A program made the translations under genes and the position numbers. Below are positions 47,479 to 58,200 of a stretch of 64,000 nt of DNA, piece after piece. Below the pieces are notes generated by a model, which had not been told where the DNA came from, ran no database searches, and was given only the letters and a program-made list of their open reading frames with translations. This DNA comes from Litoditis marina (taxonomy: Eukaryota > Nematoda > Chromadorea > Rhabditida > Rhabditidae): the NCBI GenBank assembly GCA_964036275.1, contig OZ038436.1, forward strand, positions 8,051,864-8,115,863, written 5' to 3'. Numbering within the stretch: the first letter of the stretch is position 1; every line of letters starts with the position of its first letter.

Positions 47479-47938
47479 GAAACCGTTCCGTTATAATTTG
47501 AGTTTCACAAACAACTTAAAAGGCTCAAAAAAGTTTTTCAATGTCTTCCCATAGACCATCAAAAAGTTTTCTAATTGAAAATTTGTGAAATTTGCATTAT
47601 ATCAAGCAATAAAGAATGGGACATGAACATTTTCACTGTGACGCAACTTGACTTGGTTCATTTACATCCAGATTAATTTTCATTTTTCAATTTCTATATG
47701 TGTATTTCGTATGTGACAAAGTGTTTTAAAATCATTTTTGCACTTCTATAGGCTATTTTGAGCATAGCCCGTACGCAACCCCCCTATCGGTGTCATTACG
47801 TAAGCCGCTTTTCTCAGAAAACGAAGCGAGATAGGGATATAGAAGTAAATATTTTTGATAATGGTTTTTTATTTGCCATAGGGTCACAACTCAAAAGTGT
47901 AAATTAGAGAGGGACGGATTCTTTAAAGTTGACCACAT
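47479..47938 (-). repeat. Dispersed repeat E, copy 2
   Basis: Inverted copy of 12968-13412. Landmarks are AACCGTTCCGTTATAATTTG at the start, AGCGGAACGG complement, ACGTAAGCCGC and CGGTGTCATT inside, and GGGACGGATTCTTTAAAG at the end. Confidence 0.75.
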
Positions 47939-48012
47939 TCATCACATGAATAGTTGCAAGAATCCATTTCACAGAATATTTAATTGGTAAACCACTTCAA
48001 CCCTGCCTAAAC

Positions 48013-48745
48013 TCAGTCTAGTGTTTCGGTTTATCTATATTATTCCAAGTACAGTTGTTGGGAGGTTGTTATTTCGAACATTCCCGGTAAATTGCACGGA
48101 ACCTACAACTACCCTTTTTTTTATTTTGAACCAAGAATCATGTTCAAGCACGGCAATCAGGCAAGAAAGAGTAGGTTTGCAGATTAATACTCGGAAATCC
48201 GACCAACACTCTCGAATTGGATTGTAGGGAATACTCTAGAAAATTACGAACTAGCTGTGTACGCAGATACTGTATTTGTAGTTTCTCTCACTGCCCTTCC
48301 CCTCCGGCACAAAATCATCAGAATATACTAATCAAACTAAAATCCAGAGTTGGTCTCATCATACAACGTACTTCCAAACTATTGTGATATTTTTCTTAAT
48401 CTCATTAATCTAGAATAAACTAACCGATTGTTCAGAAGAAATAATGTCAATATGAAACCACTAGAGATATTTCCACGCCATAAACTCACTACAGTGTTTC
48501 GGTCTATCTATATAGCTCTCAGATCGGCTGAGATATTCAATGCATTCTCGAGTGTCATATGAAAAAATATTGATTCTTAAAACAAATTTCTTGTTACAGT
48601 TGATGGTATGATGCTAGTTCACACATTTTCGGTAACATCATGGGTCCTACAGTTACCCTTTTACTTGAATTCAAACCACGAGTTAGGTTCGAACACGATT
48701 ATTAGGCAACAAAGTTTGGATCTCAATATTCAGAAGAAAACTGAC
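48013..48745 (+). repeat. Repeat family F, two diverged tandem members
   Basis: 48013-48231 and 48489-48745 each run from GTGTTTCGGTY-TATCTATAT to an AAGCACGGCAATCAGGCAA-like or AACACGATTATTAGGCAA end. 12388-12662 is a third member (ACACGACAATTAGGCAAGAA). Confidence 0.5.
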
Positions 48746-49280
48746 TATTAGAAATGAAGATAGTATTCTGAAAAGATGGGTTGATACCAGCCGTTTAAGA
48801 ATCGATTTTTTTGTAGTTTGCCCCAGCTATATTGCACTCCTCATTCACAAACTCACCTCAGTTTGTTTTATAATTGCAACCTGTAATTCTTCATGCGCTA
48901 TAGTTTATTTCACCAATCGATGTACTCCTACAGTAATCCGTCAATTATTCAAGGGGGTGTTTTCTAATGAAAAAGTCTTTACTTTGGTTTCAAATTTCCA
49001 GAGTTAGTAGTAGTAAACATGCAGAATACACTATGAATATTTTGAGGCGTTCTGAATACGCTAATATAGTAAACTTTGACCTGGAAGTGTTAGCAGGTTA
49101 CTGTAGAGGGTTATAAGTGGGTGGAACAAACTATACTATGTATGAATTCTAAACAAACAATCTCCAAACTTTTCATTGAAACGAATAACTTAAAACCATC
49201 TATCTCATTTGAGCAACAACTTAACAAACACACTAGTTCTACAATCTTTTGTAAAACCAGTACAAACAAATTCGAGTAGA

Positions 49281-52200
49281 TCACAAGTATTCGTAGATCA
49301 TATCCACGTTCCACGCACTGGCGGTAATAGCCCACGAGTTGTCTTTCTCTCTCTGCGTCTCTATTGTTTTCACAATCTCTCGCAGAGTCTTACTGTACAT
49401 GGAGGCACCGTGAAGGAAATGACTAGCAACTCCTACCAAGAGAGAACTGTCCGACACATTTCTTTCGTTCTGTAAAATTGAAATTTAATAAAAACATCAC
49501 TATACTACAATAGAAAGTTTATTAAGTCATGAAATGTAGGCAAATATTTGAAAGCTTCAACTGCCTAAGTCTTACGACATTCTAGATTTGTATATATGTG
49601 ATTTTCATCTAGTAATTTTACATTCGTGATACATTTTTCATTACTCAGCATATATCAAACAAAATGTTGGGAACAAGAAGAAATCATACAGCGAAATATG
49701 TTTTTGTTATATCATTTTCAGTGACTTTCACAATGAAACTCTGAAACATTCACCTGAATTGTGACATCGAAAGTCCACTTTTTACAGTTTTCTCCACTAC
49801 AAGTGAGATAGAGGAAGATTGTCTCTTCGGGTGTCGAAAATGGCTGAGAAAGAGAACAATTCGTGATCCCCGCTCCATTTTGAGCGAAAAGATACACGGA
49901 AATTTGACCACTTCCTAGAAAAATAAAAAAGGTATGAAATTTGAGAAGGAAATCCAAATTTTCAAAAAATTACTGAATTCGAGAACACCAAATCAATTGT
50001 TATAAAAGCTGATATCACGTATTAATCGAATTAAGTTGGTGTTTGTAGTGCATTAGAACACCAAATCAATTGTTATAAAAGCTGATATCACGTATTAATC
50101 GAATTAAGTTGGTGTTTGTAGTTTGATCTCTGATCTTTTATAATGCAGGATGAATAACATCAAAATATTGAGCGACCAAACTACAGACACTGCCGTTACC
50201 AAACCGAAACATGGGAGCATAACAACGAGAAACTCTATTCTACAACACCTCTTCAAAAACAGGGCTGTTAGTGAAATGATGAAAAAGTGCTAAAAACTAT
50301 CTCACTTTAACATCATATTACATAATGTAAAATATTCACAATTTGAGTTTGTTACCTTCAACTTGAATTTCGTAGTTGGTAGAAATTCCATGTGTCGTCT
50401 TCGAAAGAAGTTTTAGCTTAGATGGATTGCTCAGAACAGGTCTTTCCACAGCATATTTAAATCGAATGTGTCTGAAAACTCAATTTACTTTTTGAGTTCC
50501 AAACATTGCATTTCGAAACACGTTATTTCTGACTTATTTTCCTGTTTTTATCATCTTCTTATAATATTTTAGGTGAAACTGGATGTTTCTAAAGCTTTCG
50601 CACGACAAAATGTTACCAAAAAACACATTTTCAGAGAACAATCAAAAAGAAAACAAGCTTAACACTATTTCAGTTTATACCATTTTCTATACCATTCAAT
50701 ACCATTCAAATTTGCTATTCCAATGGGTCTGTTACAAGAAACTGAAACTGGGCGTTAGGAACGCATTCAAGTGTTTCCCATTCAGTTTATAGGCGTGTAA
50801 TCATGTTATTGAAGTTACGCCTGACACTATCTTTTTGTGATAAAATGATAATAACGAATCAGAATGCATTTTTATTTCGTTAGAGCAGGACGATTATGTG
50901 GACCAATCCCGTGTCAACGGTCCTTTAAACTGCAACTGAAAAAGGTATGGCAGTTTAAAGGACTGAAGCTGGGGGTTGGACCTCAAAATCGTCCTTCTTT
51001 AAGTAGTTTTTCCAAAAACATTTTCACCTGTCTTGAATTCGATTTCGAGTGGGGAAGTAGAAGGGAATTTCACAGTATGGATCATCGTACAAACACGTGA
51101 TTTCAGCGAAATCTAAAAACAATTATATTTATCATAAATATGTTATTTTGCTCAACAACAAACTATTCGAGATGAATCTTCTTCTCAATGTAGGTCTGTG
51201 TTTTAAAGTGTGAAAACTTTCAGCAGGCGACTCCAAATATTTCGTATAATGAGTACTTCTCTTCACTGAAACTGCACACGCGAACTCCACGTGTCCTCAA
51301 TATATGACTGACGACGTGAAAGTCATGTGCGAATTCGCGTGGCCATTCACGTGACCGCTAATGTGATTGTGACCCTTCACGTGTGCTCACGTGCAAACAC
51401 ATGTGGCCAATCATGCTATCTCATATAGCAACAACAGTACCGTTTTCTTGATCGACCATTTTTTACGTGTCCTGAAATTATGACTGCACACGTGACATTC
51501 GCGTGATAAATCACGTGATGTCACGTGACCATACCCGTACCATTTTCCCCATTGACAAATGGAATGTCCTCCGCCCCTCGATAGTCGTGCGAGATGGCAT
51601 GAATTATCGAATCATTCACTCGAATACTGCGGTCTTTGTTGCGGAACAACCGATTCGTATGCTGAAAACAGGAAAGTCAACAAACGTTCGGATAACTAAA
51701 AGGAAAAAAAACTTCATTCCTGTGATTCAACCTGTTTGTAATTTTTTATTACATATTTTCATACTCTCATCACGCTTCCACTCAATATAAATCATCATGA
51801 TCAATCTCAGAAAGTATAGTCATCGACATTTATATGAGTCTCGAACGGAGTAATCGAATGAAAGAAGGAAAGCTACGGATAATTGTGACCTCTCTGTTAA
51901 ATAGGCAAAACTAGGTTAAATGAAATCAAGTTAACTAGGATGAAGTTAATAACTAAATGATTAAATGAATTAAAAGTAATAAATACTATCTATGAAGTTA
52001 ATATTGACTAAGTTTAGAATAAAATACATAGTTTTGGCCTCACCACCTTCACGATATCTAAGGGTCAGTAGAATGGATATAAACCATTCTACTGCTGAAA
52101 CCAGGTAGGAAAAATTGACGTGTGCGTAAAACGCACTAACAACATTCAAGAACTTGAAAACGTGGAATGGTAAAGTGCGTATACACAGTTGTTGCTACAC

Positions 52201-55200
52201 GGTTTAACCTATTTCTAGTAAGAACTATTCAATTCTAGTCACATTTACTGTTAATTGAACTTTTTTTAGTGTGATTATAATTATATAAACGCACGAAAAA
52301 CTGTGTCCTCTTGGTGGTTGGATACTCGTCTTTGTATCTAAAAGGAGACCCAATTGCGGTGGCAGATACATACAAAACAACGGTGATCATCATGAATATC
52401 CCGACCAGAAGATAGATGTATTCTCTGATTCCCGTCTCGTTTTCCTGTCTCACCGAACGCGTTCGCGAGAGCAGGGGCAGCTGAAACATTCGAGTGCGGA
52501 ATAATGGATAGGTTTTCCCCGTCTACACAGAAGCTGAAACATGGAAGTGCGGAACAGATAAAGGTGTTGTCGTATCACCCTAATGTCACTTGACGGAATA
52601 AATAACGGTTTTCTCGTAATACTCATTGGTTCGAAGTAGAATAGAATTATTTGCCACGTGATGAACTTGTGCGAAGAGAATACACTAGTTGGTACGTGGA
52701 AATAGAAGAAAGCGCGTAAAACAGCATACAAAATTCGAGTTATCATTTGATTCTACAGGGATCAATTTGGCTGATCAGTAACTTCTGAAATGATTCACAA
52801 ACTTCGTAAGAAAACAAAACTATATTATAACCTCATATTCTTCCAACTTACGAGTAGCAAAACTGTAGAAATAGCAGAAAAAGCGACAAATGAAGCGACC
52901 ACGGGCTCTGGGTTCCCGCTGGTTCGACCCATGATTGGAATGAAAATGGAGAGAAGCATCTCCGATGTATATATGGACATTGAAACACCCGGCAGACAGA
53001 AGAGAAGATGAACTATTATCATCGGCCAGGTACCTGGAAAATATAATGAATTTCAGCCAATAGTAGAATGAAACATCCCATACTAACTAGTGTTAGAAAA
53101 TTCACACAAGTAGCTTCAAAAAAGAAGAACATAATAAAAGTCGAAAATGTTCCGGAAAGGAAGTACTAAACAATTAAGTGATGAGAAATACAGTCAAATA
53201 TTTGAACTGCCGATTTCCAATGAACAAATCTGTGACTCTCGTCTCACTGTATGTTGAACATGTGGTCAAAACACGTGAAACAAATCCATTTTCCACTGTT
53301 CTCATAAATTTTAGAATCGCTGTAGTTTCTCCACGTTTCACTTTGACAACATTTATAATTATACTGTTACTCAATTGCACGGTCACTTGAAACATGGGAA
53401 ACACAGCAGAACTCAGGAACGTGCAATGACAAATTGCAAGATTATTCATTAGAATGCTAACTCTACATGATTATTCATTTTACTTCTATTACACCTTCAT
53501 ATTACCTAATTTAGAGACGGGTATCAGTTTTCTGAATATAGGTAGCGTCATTAGAGCAAATAGGAATCCACTAGCAATATCGAAATACGTGAAAATAGAG
53601 AGAATAGCCGATAGAACACACAAATGTATGTTCTCGATTGCGACCGAATCAACCTGAAACAAGTTTGAGTTAGATTGAATAATGAAACGTAGGTTCAAAC
53701 TTTCTTAACAACATGATTTATAGGAAACATAGTTATATGTGGACGTAAAACAGAACCAAAACATCTGTATATATGCTAGTCTGACACATGGCCGTGTCGA
53801 AAGAAATAAAATTTAAACGTTGGTAAATGAAAAGGTGCAATAATGAATTTTACATTTATTTCTCCATGTTATAGTGTAATTTCCTACTATTTTTGTACCT
53901 CAAATGCCAACAAGCTATGTCTATATGTGCGCCAATATGTGAAAGGCTAGGCGCAGCTGAGTGTGGCACGGGTTTTATTTAAGGTGGGGCAACCAACAGA
54001 ATTGTTCTGTACTGCATTCGATCCTTTAATTGACAAATTAAATTCAATTCAATTTGATAGAATTGTTGCGCACTGCAGCCGATCTTATAATTGACAAATT
54101 CAATTAAATGACAGTTATCAAACTAACTTTTCGGTCAAGATTTAATGATGGGGCTACTTTTCTGAACAACTCAATAAACATCTATCTTTGACTCAATCAT
54201 GCCCTAATTAAAAACATCTATCTTTGGCTCAATCATTGCCTAATTTTGTATCTTAAATACCAACAGCGTGTGAGCCTGTATGCGTCAAAACTCCATAACA
54301 GTTGGCCGCGGCTGAGTGTGACACCGACTATACTTATTCTGGAGAACCTATTGAAATCGGTGCACTGTCTCTGGGGGGCTGCAATGAATGTTCAAATAAA
54401 AGATCAGACTGAGACAATGCGATAGACGTCCTTTTCATACTAGAATGTCCGATTCAAAGCTCTGAATTCCAAATTTAACAATTTTTTGCTTACTGCCATA
54501 GACGCAGAGGATGATTTGGAGTAAATGAATATTGATTGCGCGCACTTCTCTGACTCTCGTGCCTTTTGGGCTAACGCCGTTAGCCGATTTGGGAATTCAA
54601 AGCAGCCCCCCCCCCCCCCTAAACATTTGATTTGAGTTATGACAATATCTTTTATGAACACTTCATAATGTAAAGAGTTTTGTTAACAACTCCGTTTTTT
54701 TTACAAACTTAACAACTCCGTTTTTTTTTCAATTTTTCTAACGACCGGTATAACAAACGTTTCACCTCTTTCGCCTGTGCGTTCAGATTTGTGGTGAGAA
54801 AGGTATATGTGACAGCTCCAATCCAAAACACAGGGATACCGTATACCAGGGTGGAAACCCAGTGATGCGAATACCAAGCAAGGACACCCAACCATTTCGG
54901 GGAGATAGTGACCATGCTAAAAACGTGAGGAAGTCGACAATTGATAGAGAAACTTCATGTTGAACGTTAAAAACCAGAGGAAGTACTGTGTCAATTCCAG
55001 AAATGGTTTCATAAATGAAAAAGTGTCTGTTATATAGTTCCGGTCCATCCTACTGAGACTTGGCAGCGTGCCAATGATAACTCCAGGCTATTTTTTACCA
55101 CTTTTTAGTTTTTCAAATGACTACAAATCTCTGTCAGCAGTAGTTCAGTTCCATAACAACACCTAAAAGAAACATATATTTCGAATGCTTATGTTTACTC

Positions 55201-58200
55201 TGAGAAATAGTCATCCGAAAATCATCGCACGATGCCAATGGGTCTCAGCGGGAAAGAAACGAACTAAACTAAGTGTGATCCACAGACAGCGAATATCGAA
55301 AATATAACCGAAGATCAAACTACAATCACATGAACATGAACAGTTTTAGCCTGCCTTTCCGGAGGCCATGAAACATGCCGGGCCGGGTTGGGATGCTATC
55401 CCGAGCTGACGTGGCCGGTAAATAGCTTGGGATAGCATCCCGACCCGGCCCGGGATGTTTCATTCATACGGCCTCTGATCCCCAAAGGCCCAAAGGGACT
55501 TCATAGATAAATAGGGTTCTCACTTTCTAAAGCAAGTCTTCACGGTGTATGTTGCCCCCCGTTGTGCTTGTACTTTGATCTTGTTTTTTTTCCGTACCAA
55601 TTTCGTACATTTCTGCATGCATCGAGTTTAAACTATAACTGAGATATGTTTATCATTTATACGAGTAGGTCAAGAACTCACCAATACGTCATAGCGATCA
55701 TGGACGTAACAACTAGAACGTAATTTCGTACAGCCAAGGCGTAGGCGGCCACTGAAAAAGTTTTGCAATTTCACAGAATAAGAAACAGTTGGTTGTTGAG
55801 TATATGCACCTAGTATTCGTAATATTAGTGTTTGTTCAAGCTCAACAATTTTGCTGAGAACTACTTGAATGTGTAGAGTGAAATTCGATTTCAATTCATG
55901 CATCCAAAGCCCTCTCTTCTTCTAGAAGGTCGAAAAATTCTGTATACGCCGGTGGACAGAGAAAACAAAAGAAATGTTGTATTCCAACTTGAATGTGATA
56001 TGAAAAGAAACCTATTCTCAAAAATGAGACTCCTACAGTACATGTTCCAACTTTCAATTGATTGTTTTCTAGCGCAACCTTTAACTGTGTCAGAAACTAT
56101 TAAGGAAGCTTTTTGTAATTCAGAATAAAAATCGAATGCTAAAATACGCTACTTTTTCGATAAAGTTTCGTAAACTAAACGAACTGGAAGTTTCGTATTC
56201 GTACTGTAGGAGTCTCAGTAGAAATGAAATAGACCATACCATTCTTTGATGCTCCTCTAATTGTTATTGCGAGACTGGCAATAATGATCAGAATATTGAC
56301 AGCATGCGCCAGTTTCAATGGATAAACAACCACAAACAAACCTGAAAACTGGAAATGTAAGTGAAAGGAAGAAAATTAACGAATTTATTTTGCATACCAA
56401 CCTCCATTCATCTCCGCTTTTCTGCTTAACGTTGTGCCACTACATCATATTGATAGCAAGATAACACCTGGCTGTTGAATAAAAGTAGGCGTATTTACTA
56501 GTTTCGATCTGACAACAGAAAAAGGTGTACTTTTCTCTATTCAAACTTGACACTTAGGTAAAACCAAAGTTCATTTCCGACTCTCTTAGACGGCCAAGTT
56601 TTATCTCTCTACATGCCTTTGATATCCACAAAAAATAGCTGCCAACATGCAATGAATGTTTCAGGGAACCTATAAAGCGGCACTACCAGTCCAGGCAATG
56701 TTCCAGCTAGGACACAACACTTCAAATAAATTCAGTTTCTAGTTCTAAACCTTGTCATATCGAATGCAACTCTGTTCGGTCGAGGAAAGAAAAACCAACA
56801 ATAACATACAGATGGCCAGATAGCTTGAAAACAGAAGAGCATGAAAAATGTAATCTCACTTACCGATGAAATCAAAGAATACGCTCTTTTGTTCCCCGTA
56901 TTCCGCGGGTTTCTCCAGGTAGGGCGATGAAAGGAGGTAGCACAGGGTACTGTACACATTTTCTCCTGAAATACAACGATATTCACTGATTTATATAATT
57001 TGTGTTCTTGTCTTAGGTTGTGAAGTTTTTTATATAATTTGCGTTTCATATATTTAGTGTTCTTGTGTAGTTTTAGGCTGTCAAGTAACTTTTATAACTT
57101 CAATTTTTTAATAACATTCACAAGAACACGTCCATCGTAAACTTGATACGGTTACACCAAGAACCGTACTTTTGTTAGAAGCTGATTCAGAAAATTCCCG
57201 ATAAGTTGGTCAATGTTAACTATTATTGAAACGAAATTTTCCCGGTTCACGTATTTCAGTCACTCAGCATTTTATACTGAATTGAGCGAATTGAATAGAT
57301 TTCGGGTCTAAACCCTGAATAATAAAAATTAACGATATAATTGGGATCAGAGCAAAAACACAAGTATTCACACTATTCATATATGGTCATCCAACAGCAA
57401 AACTTTCAGGTGATGAGAATGTTCTATAACGGCGTTTGGGGGTTTCATGCATTTCATATAAGTCTAGCTGGAACATAATAAATCGTTTCGACGTAAAGTT
57501 CCGTTTTACATAGCCTTCTAATAAAATAAGCGCCAATAAGGAAACTTGTCGAAACCATAATAAGATAAATGATTTTTTTGTGAAAAAAACGAAGAAGAGC
57601 CCAGTGGTGAAAAATGAGAGCTATAAGGCTGACATGGTCGATTACTTTCTCGGTCAATTTTTTGTATAATTGTTCTGCATTATAGCTTATGAGACAATTT
57701 GATCCTTTCTCACTTTCTTTGTTTAGAGGGGAGTACTCATGAAAACACTTGTTCTAAACTGTTAGTCAATTGTACAATCACGTGAAACATGTTAGACACA
57801 GCAGAACTGAGAAACGTGCAATGACAAAGTGCACTAGTCCTCTGTAGAATGCTAACTCAACGTGACTATCCATTTTACCTCTAGTATACTAGTTTTGGTT
57901 CGTTGGTGGTCTTTCAAACAATAAATCGAAGCTGTTTAAGAAACGATCGACTCATGTTTTCACTCAATTTCTCTGTTATTCTCGCAAACTACAAAATTAT
58001 TACCCGCCTTTTATATATTTATATAACGTGTATATACTAGAAGTAAATTGAAAAGTCACGTGAAGTCAGCATTCTACAGAGGAGTCGTGCACTTTGTCAT
58101 GGCACGTTTCTGAGTTCTGCTGTGTTTAACATGTTGCACGTAACTGTGTGGTTGACCAACAGTATAGACGACTCATTGTTTTTCTCCTCCTTTAAACAAC

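Larger units (their letters stand above)
46220..49280. other. Intergenic stretch between the FAS1 and M28 genes
   Basis: No coding exon supported. It holds repeat E copy 2 (47479-47938) and two members of the diverged family F (48013-48231, 48489-48745; third at 12388-12662) sharing GTTTCGGT..ATCTA, TACCCTTTT, AACACGAT/CGGCAATCAGGCAA-type words. The 5' control region of the FAS1 gene should lie just above 46214. Confidence 0.6.

Noticed and set aside
49705..49753. Stop codon shortly after 49754 as the end of the M28 protein
   Set aside because: Reading through the donor gives 11 extra residues without homology, whereas splicing to 49469 gives a C-terminus matching the family ([21 protein letters not shown]).
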